Assembly: GCA_964057225.1 (NCBI GenBank)
Contig: OZ059896.1
Span: 806,001-870,000 of the forward strand
DNA length: 64,000 bases
Direction: 5' to 3'
DNA from: Auanema rhodensis
Lineage: Eukaryota > Nematoda > Chromadorea > Rhabditida > Rhabditidae
Position numbers and translations under genes: made by a program. Numbering within the stretch: position 1 is the stretch's first letter; every line of letters begins with the position of its first letter. The notes under the pieces were generated by a model. That model searched no databases. It was not told the origin of the DNA and saw only the letters and a list, made by a program, of their open reading frames with translations. Shown in pieces: positions 1-13,376 of the stretch.

Positions 1-703
1 TTAATTAGCATAAATTAAAGTTCACGTAAATTTCAAAGTCATGGTTACCATGAACCAATATCAATAAAAATTTGTTTTTAGACTAATATGGACATGGGGA
101 ATCTAATTTTGAAAACCGCATCTCTTTATCTTTCACGTGAAGCGAGTTACATACCAAGTGCACATGACGTGTACATTTAATTAGCATAAATTAAAGTTCA
201 CGTAAATTTCAAAGTCATGGTTACCATGAACCAATATCAATAACAATTTGTTTTTAGACTAATATGGACATGGGGAATCTAATTTTGAAAACCGCATCTC
301 TTTATCTTTCACGTGAAGCGAGTTACATACCAAGTGCACATCACGTGTACATTTAATTAGCATAAATTAAAGTTCACGTAAATTTCAAAGTCATGGTGAC
401 CATGAACCAATATCAATAAAAATTTGTTTTTAGACTAAAATGGACATGGGGAATCTAATTTTGAAAACCGCATCTCTTTATCTTTCACGTGAAGCGAGTT
501 ACATACCAAGTGCACATCACGTGTACATTTAATTAGCATAAATTAAAGTTCACGTAAATTTCAAAGTCATGGTTACCATGAACCAATATCAATAAAAATT
601 TGTAATTAGACTAATATGGACATGGGGAATCTAATTTTGGAAACCGCATCTCTTTATCTTTCACGTGAAGCGAGTTACATACCAAGTGCACATCACGTGT
701 ACA

Positions 704-723
704 TTTAATTAGCATAAATTAAA
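704..723. other. AT-rich dyad across the monomer joint
   Basis: The arms TTTAATT (704-710) and AATTAAA (717-723) are inverted copies around a 6-bp spacer, AGCATA. The dyad spans the last base of one monomer and the first 19 of the next, and recurs at nearly every joint. Variants that break it include A14G and A19G together in block B and T5G near 59136 and 62480. A DNA-bending or protein-binding role is possible but not shown. Confidence 0.7.
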
Positions 724-742
724 GTTCACGTAAATTTCAAAG

Positions 743-757
743 TCATGGTTACCATGA
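743..757. other. 7-bp-arm dyad TCATGGT-T-ACCATGA
   Basis: Arms TCATGGT (743-749) and ACCATGA (751-757) flank one central base. The centre is T in most monomers and G in the T46G type, which keeps the symmetry. The common A53C variant shortens the arms from 7 to 6 bp. The dyad is present in almost every monomer. No binding protein can be assigned from sequence. Confidence 0.75.
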
Positions 758-768
758 ACCAATATCAA

Positions 769-784
769 TAAAAATTTGTTTTTA
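769..784. other. A/T-tract dyad TAAAAA-TTTG-TTTTTA
   Basis: Inverted arms of 6 bp flank TTTG. The A-tract followed by a T-tract is expected to stiffen or bend DNA. This is one of the most variable parts of the monomer: A64G, T65A, A66G, A68C, A69C, T73C, T76A/T77A and T78A all fall in or beside it and define monomer types. Confidence 0.65.
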
Positions 785-835
785 GACTAATATGGACATG
801 GGGAATCTGATTTTGAAAACCGCATCTCTTTATCT

Positions 836-845
836 TTCACGTGAA
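836..845. other. Perfect 10-bp palindrome TTCACGTGAA
   Basis: This is a perfect palindrome around CACGTG, the core recognised by many bHLH and bZIP proteins. It is present in most monomers. It is lost in the C134T type (TTTACGTGAA), frequent in block A, and in a few private changes such as TTCAGGTGAA near 58387 and 61731. Any regulatory use in a satellite is speculative. Confidence 0.65.
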
Positions 846-861
846 GCGAGTTACATACCAA

Positions 862-875
862 GTGCACATCACGTG
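862..875. other. GTGCAC palindrome abutting ATCACGTG
   Basis: GTGCAC (862-867) is directly followed by ATCACGTG (868-875), a second CACGTG per monomer. The 8-mer also fits the budding-yeast CDE I consensus RTCACRTG bound by Cbf1. That match is noted for interest only, since this array is nothing like a yeast point centromere. The C166G variant (CATGACG) destroys the palindrome in a recurring subset of monomers, for example 1-176, 1409-1584 and 2289-2464. Confidence 0.6.
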
Positions 876-880
876 TACAT

Positions 881-2640
881 TTAATTAGCATAAATTACAG
901 TTCACGTAAATTTCAAAGTCATGGTTACCATGAACCAGTATCAATAAAAATTTGTTTTTAGACTAATATGGACATGGGAAATCTAATTTTGAAAACCGCA
1001 TCTCTTTATCTTTCACGTGAAGCGAGTTACATACCAAGTGCACATCACGTGTACATTTAATTAGTGTAAATTAAAGTTCACGTAAATTTCAAAGTCATGG
1101 TTACCATGAACCAGTATCAATAAAAATTTGTTTTTAGACTAATATGGACATGGGAAATCTAATTTTGAAAACCGCATCTCTTTATCTTTTACGTGAAGCT
1201 AGTTACATACCAAGTGCACATCACGTGTACATTTAATTAGCATAAATTAAAGTTCACGTAAATTTCAAAGTCATGGTTACCATGAACCAGTATCAATAAA
1301 AATTTGTTTTTAGACTAATATGGACATGGGAAATCTAATTTTGAAAACCGCATCTCTTTATCTTTTACGTGAAGCTAGTTACATACCAAGTGCACATCAC
1401 GTGTACATTTAATTAGCATAAATTAAAGTTCACGTAAATTTCAAAGTCATGGTTACCATGCACCAATATCAATAAAAATTTGTTTTTAGACTAATATGGA
1501 CATGGGGAATCTAATTTTGAAAACCGCATCTCTTTATCTTTCACGTGAAGCGAGTTACATACCAAGTGCACATGACGTGTACATTTAATTAGCATAAATT
1601 AAAGTTCACGTAAATTTCAAAGTCATGGTTACCATGAACCAATATCAATAAAAATTTGTTTTTAGACTAATATGGACATGGGGAATCTAATTTTGAAAAC
1701 CGCATCTCTTTATCTTTCACGTGAAGCGAGTTACATACCAAGTGCACATCACGTGTACATTTAATTAGCATAAATTAAAGTTCACGTAAATTTCAAAGTC
1801 ATGGTTACCATGAACCAATATCAATAAAAATTTGTTTTTAGACTAATATGGACATGGGAAATCTAATTTTGAAAACCGCATCTCTTTATCTTTTACGTGA
1901 AGCGAGTTACATACCAAGTGCACATCACGTGTACATTTAATTAGCATAAATTAAAGTTCACGTAAATTTCAAAGTCATGGTTACCATGAACCAGTATCAA
2001 TAAAAATTTGTTTTTAGACTAATATGGACATGGGAAATCTAATTTTGAAAACCGCATCTCTTTATCTTTTACGTGAAGCTAGTTACATACCAAGTGCACA
2101 TCACGTGTACATTTAATTAGCATAAATTAAAGTTCACGTAAATTTCAAAGTCATGGTTACCATGAACCAGTATCAATAAAAATTTGTTTTTAGACTAATA
2201 TGGACATGGGAAATCTAATTTTGAAAACCGCATCTCTTTATCTTTTACGTGAAGCTAGTTACATACCAAGTGCACATCACGTGTACATTTAATTAGCATA
2301 AATTAAAGTTCACGTAAATTTCAAAGTCATGGTTACCATGAACCAATATCAATAAAAATTTGTTTTTAGACTAATATGGACATGGGGAATCTAATTTTGA
2401 AAACCGCATCTCTTTATCTTTCACGTGAAGCGAGTTACATACCAAGTGCACATGACGTGTACATTTAATTAGCATAAATTAAAGTTCACGTAAATTTCAA
2501 AGTCATGGTTACCATGAACCAATATCAATAACAATTTGTTTTTAGACTAATATGGACATGGGGAATCTAATTTTGAAAACCGCATCTCTTTATCTTTCAC
2601 GTGAAGCGAGTTACATACCAAGTGCACATCACGTGTACAT
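881..2640 (+). repeat. Pentamer (880-bp) module, two tandem copies
   Basis: The order is a G99A monomer with GCGAG, two A58G/C134T/G144T monomers, one C166G monomer and one plain or A68C monomer. It occupies 881-1760 and again 1761-2640. The copies are not identical: A53C is present in the C166G monomer of the first and absent from the second, and C9T/A10G is private to 1057-1232. Similar pentamers recur at 5105-5984, 5985-6864 and 9329-10208. Confidence 0.75.
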
Positions 2641-4400
2641 TTAATTAGCATAAATTAAAGTTCACGTAAATTTCAAAGTCATGGTGACCATGAACCAATA
2701 TCAATAAAAATTTGTTTTTAGACTAAAATGGACATGGGGAATCTAATTTTGAAAACCGCATCTCTTTATCTTTCACGTGAAGCGAGTTACATACCAAGTG
2801 CACATCACGTGTACATTTAATTAGCATAAATTAAAGTTCACGTAAATTTCAAAGTCATGGTTACCATGAACCAATATCAATAAAAATTTGTAATTAGACT
2901 AATATGGACATGGGGAATCTAATTTTGGAAACCGCATCTCTTTATCTTTCACGTGAAGCGAGTTACATACCAAGTGCACATCACGTGTACATTTAATTAG
3001 CATAAATTAAAGTTCACGTAAATTTCAAAGTCATGGTTACCATGCACCAATATCAATAACAATTTGTTTTTAGACTAATATGGACATAGGGAATCTAATT
3101 TTGAAAACCGCATCTCTTTATCTTTCACGTGAAGCGAGTTACATACCAAGTGCACATCACGTGTACATTTAATTAGCATAAATTAAAGTTCACGTAAATT
3201 TCAAAGTCATGGTTACCATGAACCAATATCAATAAAAATTTGTTTTTAGACTAATATGGACATGGGGAATCTAATTTTGAAAACCGCATCTCTTTATCTT
3301 TCACGTGAAACGAGTTACATACCAAGTGCACATCACGTATACATTTAATTAGCATAAATTAAAGTTCACGTAAATTTCAAAGTCATGGTTACCATGCACC
3401 AATATCAATAAAAATTTGTTTTTAGACTAACATGGACATGGGGAATCTGATTTTGAAAACCGCATCTCTTTATCTTTCACGTGAAGCGAGTTACATACCA
3501 AGTGCACATCACGTGTACATTTAATTAGCATAAATTAAAGTTCACGTAAATTTCAAAGTCATGGTTACCATGAACCAATATCAATAAAAATTTGTTTTTA
3601 GACTAATATGGACATGGGGAATCTGATTTTGAAAACCGCATCTCTTTATCTTTCACGTGAAGCGAGTTACATACCAAGTGCACATCACGTGTACATTTAA
3701 TTAGCATAAATTAAAGTTCACGTAAATTTCAAAGTCATGGTTACCATGAACCAATATCAATAAAAATTTGTTTTTAGACTAATATGGACATGGGAAATCT
3801 AATTTTGAAAACCGCATCTCTTTATCTTTTACGTGAAGCGAGTTACATACCAAGTGCACATCACGTGTACATTTAATTAGTATAAATTAAAGTTCACGTA
3901 AATTTCAAAGTCATGGTTACCATGAACCAGTATCAATAAAAATTTGTTTTTAGACTAATATGGACATGGGAAATCTAATTTTGAAAACCGCATCTCTTTA
4001 TCTTTTACGTGAAGCTAGTTACATACCAAGTGCACATCACGTGTACATTTAATTAGCATAAATTAAAGTTCACGTAAATTTCAAAGTCATGGTTACCATG
4101 AACCAGTATCAATAAAAATTTGTTTTTAGACTAATATGGACATGGGGAATCTAATTTTGAAAACCGCATCTCTTTATCTTTCACGTGAAACGAGTTACAT
4201 ACCAAGTGCACATCACGTATACATTTAATTAGCATAAATTAAAGTTCACGTAAATTTCAAAGTCATGGTTACCATGAACCAATATCAATAAAAATTTGTT
4301 TTTAGACTAATATGGACATGGGGAATCTAATTTTGAAAACCGCATCTCTTTATCTTTCACGTGAAACGAGTTACATACCAAGTGCACATCACGTGTACAT

Positions 4401-5104
4401 TTAATTAGCATAAATTAAAGTTCACGTAAATTTCAAAGTCATGGTTACCATGCACCAATATCAATAAAAATTTGTTTTTAGACTAATATGGACATGGGGA
4501 ATCTGATTTTGAAAACCGCATCTCTTTATCTTTCACGTGAAGCGAGTTACATACCAAGTGCACATCACGTGTACATTTAATTAGCATAAATTAAAGTTCA
4601 CGTAAATTTCAAAGTCATGGTTACCATGAACCAATATCAATAAAAATTTGTTTTTAGACTAATATGGACATGGGGAATCTGATTTTGAAAACCGCATCTC
4701 TTTATCTTTCACGTGAAGCGAGTTACATACCAAGTGCACATCACGTGTACATTTAATTAGCATAAATTAAAGTTCACGTAAATTTCAAAGTCATGGTTAC
4801 CATGCACCAATATCAATAAAAATTTGTTTTTAGACTAATATGGACATGGGGAATCTGATTTTGAAAACCGCATCTCTTTATCTTTCACGTGAAGCGAGTT
4901 ACATACCAAGTGCACATCACGTGTACATTTAATTAGCATAAATTAAAGTTCACGTAAATTTCAAAGTCATGGTTACCATGAACCAATATCAATAAAAATT
5001 TGTTTTTAGACTAATATGGACATGGGGAATCTGATTTTGAAAACCGCATCTCTTTATCTTTCACGTGAAGCGAGTTACATACCAAGTGCACATCACGTGT
5101 ACAT
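4401..5104 (+). repeat. Dimer (352-bp) duplicated in tandem
   Basis: An A53C/A105G monomer followed by an A105G monomer with A at 53 occupies 4401-4752 and again 4753-5104. The same pair in single form precedes similar neighbours at 8977-9328 and 17953-18304, so the dimer duplication looks secondary. Confidence 0.75.
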
Positions 5105-6864
5105 TTAATTAGCATAAATTAAAGTTCACGTAAATTTCAAAGTCATGGTTACCATGAACCAGTATCAATAAAAATTTGTTTTTAGACTAATATGGACATG
5201 GGAAATCTAATTTTGAAAACCGCATCTCTTTATCTTTTACGTGAAGCGAGTTACATACCAAGTGCACATCACGTGTACATTTAATTAGTATAAATTAAAG
5301 TTCACGTAAATTTCAAAGTCATGGTTACCATGAACCAGTATCAATAAAAATTTGTTTTTAGACTAATATGGACATGGGAAATCTAATTTTGAAAACCGCA
5401 TCTCTTTATCTTTTACGTGAAGCTAGTTACATACCAAGTGCACATCACGTGTACATTTAATTAGCATAAATTAAAGTTCACGTAAATTTCAAAGTCATGG
5501 TTACCATGAACAAGTATCAATAGAAATTTGTTTTTAGACTAATATGGACATGGGAAATCTAATTTTGAAAACCGCATCTCTTTATCTTTTACGTGAAGCT
5601 AGTTACATACCAAGTGCACATCACGTGTACATTTAATTAGCATAAATTAAAGTTCACGTAAATTTCAAAGTCATGGTTACCATGCACCAATATCAATAAA
5701 AATTTGTTTTTAGACTAATATGGACATGGGGAATCTAATTTTGAAAACCGCATCTCTTTATCTTTCACGTGAAGCGAGTTACATACCAAGTGCACATGAC
5801 GTGTACATTTAATTAGCATAAATTAAAGTTCACGTAAATTTCAAAGTCATGGTTACCATGAACCAATATCAATAACAATTTGTTTTTAGACTAATATGGA
5901 CATGGGGAATCTAATTTTGAAAACCGCATCTCTTTATCTTTCACGTGAAGCGAGTTACATACCAAGTGCACATCACGTGTACATTTAATTAGCATAAATT
6001 AAAGTTCACGTAAATTTCAAAGTCACGGTTACCATGAACCAATATCAATAAAAATTTGTTTTTAGACTAATATGGACATGGGAAATCTAATTTTGAAAAC
6101 CGCATCTCTGTATCTTTTACGTGAAGCGAGTTACATACCAAGTGCACATCACGTGTACATTTAATTAGCATAAATTAAAGTTCACGTAAATTTCAAAGTC
6201 ATGGTTACCATGAACCAGTATCAATAAAAATTTGTTTTTAGACTAATATGAACATGGGAAATCTAATTTTGAAAACCGCATCTCTTTATCTTTTACGTGA
6301 AGCTAGTTACATACCAAGTGCACATCACGTGTACATTTAATTAGCATAAATTAAAGTTCACGTAAATTTCAAAGTCATGGTTACCATGAACCAGTATCAA
6401 TAAAAATTTGTTTTTAGACTAATATGGACATGGGAAATCTAATTTTGAAAACCGCATCTCTTTATCTTTTACGTGAAGCTAGTTACATACCAAGTGCACA
6501 TCACGTGTACATTTAATTAGCATAAATTAAAGTTCACGTAAATTTCAAAGTCATGGTTACCATGCACCAATATCAATAAAAATTTGTTTTTAGACTAATA
6601 TGGACATGGGGAATCTAATTTTGAAAACCGCATCTCTTTATCTTTCACGTGAAGCGAGTTACATACCAAGTGCACATGACGTGTACATTTAATTAGCATA
6701 AATTAAAGTTCACGTAAATTTCAAAGTCATGGTTACCATGAACCAATATCAATAACAATTTGTTTTTAGACTAATATGGACATGGGGAATCTAATTTTGA
6801 AAACCGCATCTCTTTATCTTTCACGTGAAGCGAGTTACATACCAAGTGCACATCACGTGTACAT
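5105..6864 (+). repeat. Pentamer module, second tandem pair
   Basis: 5105-5984 and 5985-6864 repeat the pentamer order seen at 881-2640, here ending in an A68C monomer in both copies. Private changes mark single monomers: GAACAAG and TAGAAA near 5510-5525, AGTCACGG near 6023, CTGTATC near 6108 and ATGAACATG near 6248. Shared order with private changes shows that these copies had time to diverge. Confidence 0.75.
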
Positions 6865-7040
6865 TTAATTAGCATAAATTAAAGTTCACGTAAATTTCAA
6901 AGTCATGGTTACCATGCACCAATATCAATAAAAATTTGTTTTTAGACTAATATGGACATGGGGAATCTAATTTTGAAAACCGCATCTCTTTATCTTTCAC
7001 GTGAAGCGAGTTACATACCAAGTGCACATCACGTGTACAT

Positions 7041-7392
7041 TTAATTAGCATAAATTAAAGTTCACGTAAATTTCAAAGTCATGGTTACCATGAACCAATA
7101 TCAATAAAAATTTGTAATTAGACTAATATGGACATGGGGAATCTAATTTTGGAAACCGCATCTCTTTATCTTTCACGTGAAGCGAGTTACATACCAAGTG
7201 CACATCACGTGTACATTTAATTAGCATAAATTAAAGTTCACGTAAATTTCAAAGTCATGGTTACCATGAACCAATATCAATAAAAATTTGTAATTAGACT
7301 AATATGGACATGGGGAATCTAATTTTGGAAACCGCATCTCTTTATCTTTCACGTGAAGCGAGTTACATACCAAGTGCACATCACGTGTACAT
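7041..7392 (+). repeat. Single-monomer tandem duplication of the TAATTA type
   Basis: Two adjacent monomers (7041-7216 and 7217-7392) both carry T76A/T77A and A112G, a type otherwise found singly in block A. I see no difference between them. This is the smallest duplication unit visible in block A. Confidence 0.8.
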
Positions 7393-10300
7393 TTAATTAG
7401 CATAAATTAAAGTTCACGTAAATTTCAAAGTCATGGTTACCATGCACCAATATCAATAAAAATTTGTTTTTAGACTAATATGGACATGGGGAATCTAATT
7501 TTGAAAACCGCATCTCTTTATCTTTCACGTGAAGCGAGTTACATACCAAGTGCACATCACGTGTACATTTAATTAGCATAAATTAAAGTTCACGTAAATT
7601 TCAAAGTCATGGTTACCATGAACCAATATCAATAAAAATTTGTTTTTAGACTAATATGGACATGGGGAATCTAATTTCGAAAACCGCATCTCTTTATCTT
7701 TCACGTGAAGCGAGTTACATACCAAGTGCACATCACGTGTACATTTAATTAGCATAAATTAAAGTTCACGTAAATTTCAAAGTCATGGTTACCATGCACC
7801 AATATCAATAACAATTTGTTTTTAGACTAATATGGACATAGGGAATCTAATTTTGAAAACCGCATCTCTTTATCTTTCACGTGAAGCGAGTTACATACCA
7901 AGTGCACATCACGTGTACATTTAATTAGCATAAATTAAAGTTCACGTAAATTTCAAAGTCATGGTTACCATGAACCAATATCAATAAAAATTTGTTTTTG
8001 GACTAATATGGACATGGGGAATCTAATTTTGAAAACCGCATCTCTTTATCTTTCATGTGAAACGAGTTACATACCAAGTGCACATCACGTGTACATTTAA
8101 TTAGCATAAATTAAAGTTCACGTAAATTTCAAAGTCATGGTTACCATGAACCAGTATCAATAAAAATTTGTTTTTAGACTAATATGGACATGGGAAATCT
8201 AATTTTGAAAACCGCATCTCTTTATCTTTCACGTGAAGCGAGTTACATACCAAGTGCACATCACGTGTACATTTAATTAGCATAAATTAAAGTTCACGTA
8301 AATTTCAAAGTCATGGTTACCATGAACCAATATCAATAAAAATTTGTTTTTAGACTAATATGGACATGGGGAATCTAATTTTGAAAACCGCATCTCTTTA
8401 TCTTTCACGTGAAGCGAGTTACATACCAAGTGCACATCACGTGTACATTTAATTAGCATAAATTAAAGTTCACGTAAATTTCAAAGTCATGGTTACCATG
8501 CACCAATATCAATAACAATTTGTTTTTAGACTAATATGGACATAGGGAATCTAATTTTGAAAACCGCATCTCTTTATCTTTTACGTGAAGCGAGTTACAT
8601 ACCAAGTGCACATCACGTGTACATTTAATTAGTATAAATTAAAGTTCACGTAAATTTCAAAGTCATGGTTACCATGAACCAGTATCAATAAAAATTTGTT
8701 TTTAGACTAATATGGACATGGGAAATCTAATTTTGAAAACCGCATCTCTTTATCTTTTACGTGAAGCTAGTTACATACCAAGTGCACATCACGTGTACAT
8801 TTAATTAGCATAAATTAAAGTTCACGTAAATTTCAAAGTCATGGTTACCATGAACCAATATCAATAAAAATTTGTTTTTAGACTAATATGGACATGGGGA
8901 ATCTAATTTTGAAAACCGCATCTCTTTATCTTTCATGTGAAACGAGTTACATACCAAGTGCACATCACGTGTACATTTAATTAGCATAAATTAAAGTTCA
9001 CGTAAATTTCAAAGTTATGGTTACCATGCACCAATATCAATAAAAATTTGTTTTTAGACTAATATGGACATGGGGAATCTGATTTTGAAAACCGCATCTC
9101 TTTATCTTTCACGTGAAGCGAGTTACATACCAAGTGCACATCACGTGTACATTTAATTAGCATAAATTAAAGTTCACGTAAATTTCAAAGTCATGGTTAC
9201 CATGAACCAATATCAATAAAAATTTGTTTTTAGACTAATATGGACATGGGGAATCTGATTTTGAAAACCGCATCTCTTTATCTTTCACGTGAAGCGAGTT
9301 ACATACCAAGTGCACATCACGTGTACATTTAATTAGCATAAATTAAAGTTCACGTAAATTTCAAAGTCATGGTTACCATGAACCAGTATCAATAAAAATT
9401 TGTTTTTAGACTAATATGGACATGGGAAATCTAATTTTGAAAACCGCATCTCTTTATCTTTTACGTGAAGCGAGTTACATACCAAGTGCACATCACGTGT
9501 ACATTTAATTAGTATAAATTAAAGTTCACGTAAATTTCAAAGTCATGGTTACCATGAACCAGTATCAATAAAAATTTGTTTTTAGACTAATATGGACATG
9601 GGAAATCTAATTTTGAAAACCGCATCTCTTTATCTTTTACGTGAAGCTAGTTACATACCAAGTGCACATCACGTGTACATTTAATTAGCATAAATTAAAG
9701 TTCACGTAAATTTCAAAGTCATGGTTACCATGAACCAGTATCAATAAAAATTTGTTTTTAGACTAATATGGACATGGGAAATCTAATTTTGAAAACCGCA
9801 TCTCTTTATCTTTTACGTGAAGCTAGTTACATACCAAGTGCACATCACGTGTACATTTAATTAGCATAAATTAAAGTTCACGTAAATTTCAAAGTCATGG
9901 TTACCATGCACCAATATCAATAAAAATTTGTTTTTAGACTAATATGGACATGGGGAATCTAATTTTGAAAACCGCATCTCTTTATCTTTCACGTGAAGCG
10001 AGTTACATACCAAGTGCACATGACGTGTACATTTAATTAGCATAAATTAAAGTTCACGTAAATTTCAAAGTCATGGTTACCATGAACCAATATCAATAAC
10101 AATTTGTTTTTAGACTAATATGGACATGGGGAATCTAATTTTGAAAACCGCATCTCTTTATCTTTCACGTGAAGCGAGTTACATACCAAGTGCACATCAC
10201 GTGTACATTTAATTAGCATAAATTAAAGTTCACGTAAATTTGAAAGTCATGGTGACCATGAACCAATATCAATAAAAATTTGTTTTTAGACTAATATGGA

Positions 10301-11264
10301 CATGGGGAATCTAATTTTGAAAACCGCATCTCTTTATCTTTCACGTGAAGCGAGTTACATACCAAGTGCACATCACGTGTACATTTAATTAGCATAAATT
10401 AAAGTTCACGTAAATTTCAAAGTCATGGTTACCATGAACCAATATCAATAAAAATTTGTAATTAGACTAATATGGACATGGGGAATCTAATTTTGGAAAC
10501 CGCATCTCTTTATCTTTCACGTCAAGCGAGTTACATACCAAGTGCACATCACGTGTACATTTAATTAGCATAAATTAAAGTTCACGTAAATTTCAAAGTC
10601 ATGGTTACCATGAACCAATATCAATAAAAATTTGTTTTTAGACTAATATGGACATGGGAAATCTAATTTTGAAAACCGCATCTCTTTATCTTTCACGTGA
10701 AGCGAGTTACATACCAAGTGCACATCACGTGTACATTTAATTAGTATAAATTAAAGTTCACGTAAATTTCAAAGTCATGGTTACCATGAACCAGTATCAA
10801 TAAAAATTTGTTTTTAGACTAATATGGACATGGGAAATCTAATTTTGAAAACCGCATCTCTTTATCTTTTACGTGAAGCTAGTTACATACCAAGTGCACA
10901 TCACGTGTACATTTAATTAGCATAAATTAAAGTTCACGTAAATTTCAAAGTCATGGTTACCATGCACCAATATCAATAAAAATTTGTTTTTAGACTAATA
11001 TGGACATGGGGAATCTAATTTTGAAAACCGCATCTCTTTATCTTTCACGTGAAGCGAGTTACATACCAAGTGCACATCACGTGTACATTTAATTAGCATA
11101 AATTAAAGTTCACGTAAATTTCAAAGTCATGGTTACCATGAACCAATATCAATAAAAATTTGTTTTTAGACTAATATGGACATGGGGAATCTAATTTTGA
11201 AAACCGCATCTCTTTATCTTTCACGTGAAGCGAGTTACATACCAAGTGCACATCACGTGTACAT

Positions 11265-13376
11265 TTAATTAGCATAAATTAAAGTTCACGTAAATTTCAA
11301 AGTCATGGTTACCATGAACCAATATCAATAAAAATTTGTTTTTAGACTAAAATGGACATGGGGAATCTAATTTTGAAAATCGCATCTCTTTATCTTTCAC
11401 GTGAAGCGAGTTACATACCAAGTGCACATCACGTGTACATTTAATTAGCATAAATTAAAGTTCACGTAAATTTCAAAGTCATGGTTACCATGAACCAATA
11501 TCAATAAAAATTTGTTTTTAGACTAATATGGACATGGGGAATCTAATTTCGAAAACCGCATCTCTTTATCTTTCACGTGAAGCGAGTTACATACCAAGTG
11601 CACATCACGTGTACATTTAATTAGCATAAATTAAAGTTCACGTAAATTTCAAAGTCATGGTTACCATGAACCAATATCAATAAAAATTTGTTTTTAGACT
11701 AATATGGACATGGGAAATCTAATTTTGAAAACCGCATCTCTTTATCTTTTACGTGAAGCGAGTTACATACCAAGTGCACATCACGTGTACATTTAATTAG
11801 CATAAATTAAAGTTCACGTAAATTTCAAAGTCATGGTTACCATGCACCAATATCAATAACAATTTGTTTTTAGACTAATATGGACATAGGGAATCTAATT
11901 TTGAAAACCGCATCTCTTTATCTTTCACGTGAAGCGAGTTACATACCAAGTGCACATCACGTGTACATTTAATTAGTATAAATTAAAGTTCACGTAAATT
12001 TCAAAGTCATGGTTACCATGAACCAGTATCAATAAAAATTTGTTTTTAGACTAATATGGACATGGGAAATCTAATTTTGAAAACCGCATCTCTTTATCTT
12101 TTACGTGAAGCTAGTTACATACCAAGTGCACATCACGTGTACATTTAATTAGCATAAATTAAAGTTCACGTAAATTTCAAAGTCATGGTTACCATGCACC
12201 AATATCAATAAAAATTTGTTTTTAGACTAATATGGACATGGGGAATCTAATTTTGAAAACCGCATCTCTTTATCTTTCACGTGAAGCGAGTTACATACCA
12301 AGTGCACATCACGTGTACATTTAATTAGCATAAATTAAAGTTCACGTAAATTTCAAAGTCATGGTTACCATGAACCAATATCAATAAAAAATTGTTTTTA
12401 GACTAAAATGGACATGGGGAATCTAATTTTGAAAATCGCATCTCTTTATCTTTCACGTGAAGCGAGTTACATACCAAGTGCACATCACGTGTACATTTAA
12501 TTAGCATAAATTAAAGTTCACGTAAATTTCAAAGTCATGGTTACCATGAACCAATATCAATAAAAATTTGTTTTTAGACTAATATGGACATGGGGAATCT
12601 AATTTCGAAAACCGCATCTCTTTATCTTTCACGTGAAGCGAGTTACATACCAAGTGCACATCACGTGTACATTTAATTAGCATAAATTAAAGTTCACGTA
12701 AATTTCAAAGTCATGGTTACCATGAACCAATATCAATAAAAATTTGTTTTTAGACTAATATGGACATGGGAAATCTAATTTTGAAAACCGCATCTCTTTA
12801 TCTTTTACGTGAAGCGAGTTACATACCAAGTGCACATCACGTGTACATTTAATTAGCATAAATTAAAGTTCACGTAAATTTCAAAGTCATGGTTACCATG
12901 CACCAATATCAATAACAATTTGTTTTTAGACTAATATGGACATAGGGAATCTAATTTTGAAAACCGCATCTCTTTATCTTTCACGTGAAGCGAGTTACAT
13001 ACCAAGTGCACATCACGTGTACATTTAATTAGTATAAATTAAAGTTCACGTAAATTTCAAAGTCATGGTTACCATGAACCAGTATCAATAAAAATTTGTT
13101 TTTAGACTAATATGGACATGGGAAATCTAATTTTGAAAACCGCATCTCTTTATCTTTTACGTGAAGCTAGTTACATACCAAGTGCACATCACGTGTACAT
13201 TTAATTAGCATAAATTAAAGTTCACGTAAATTTCAAAGTCATGGTTACCATGCACCAATATCAATAAAAATTTGTTTTTAGACTAATATGGACATGGGGA
13301 ATCTAATTTTGAAAACCGCATCTCTTTATCTTTCACGTGAAGCGAGTTACATACCAAGTGCACATGACGTGTACAT
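11265..13376 (+). repeat. Hexamer (1,056-bp) tandem duplication
   Basis: The ordered types are T87A with GAAAATCGC, T110C, G99A, A53C/A68C/G96A, C9T/A58G and A53C. They occupy 11265-12320 and repeat at 12321-13376. The rare GAAAATCGC base lies at 11380 and 12436, exactly 6 x 176 bp apart. Differences are few: AAAAAATTG near 12390 in the second copy, and C166G at the end of the second copy. Confidence 0.88.

Larger units (their letters stand above)
705..880 (+). repeat. Representative near-consensus monomer
   Basis: This monomer matches the consensus I infer except for A105G (AATCTGATTTT in place of AATCTAATTTT), so it serves as the reference for position numbers. Landmarks in order are an AT-rich dyad at the monomer joint, TTCACGTAAA at 21-30, a dyad at 39-53, an A/T-tract dyad at 65-80, a G-rich GACATGGGG at 91-99, ACCGCATCTC at 115-124, the palindrome TTCACGTGAA at 132-141, GTGCAC at 158-163 and ATCACGTG at 164-171. 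Most diagnostic variation between monomer types falls at 46-112 and at 128, 134, 142, 144 and 166. The stretch 145-165 is almost invariant in the window. Confidence 0.9.
1..3043 (+). repeat. 13-monomer (2,288-bp) offset repeat at the left edge
   Basis: Monomers 1-4 (C166G; A68C; T46G with T87A; T76A/T77A with A112G) recur in the same order at 2289-2992. The T76A base lies at 604 and 2892, exactly 13 x 176 bp apart. The match ends at the next monomer, where 705-880 has A105G and 2993-3168 has A53C, A68C and G96A. Upstream continuation lies outside the window, so the true unit boundaries are unknown. Confidence 0.85.

Noticed and set aside
743-784. Promoter or terminator hairpins (dyads followed by T-runs)
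   Set aside because: The dyads have short arms (6-7 bp) and occur in every monomer without any adjacent gene. Nothing supports transcription signals.
862-875. Yeast-type CDE I centromere element (ATCACGTG)
   Set aside because: The 8-mer fits the consensus, but there is no AT-rich CDE II of defined length or CDE III, and the site recurs in most monomers. It is reported only as a G-box-like palindrome.
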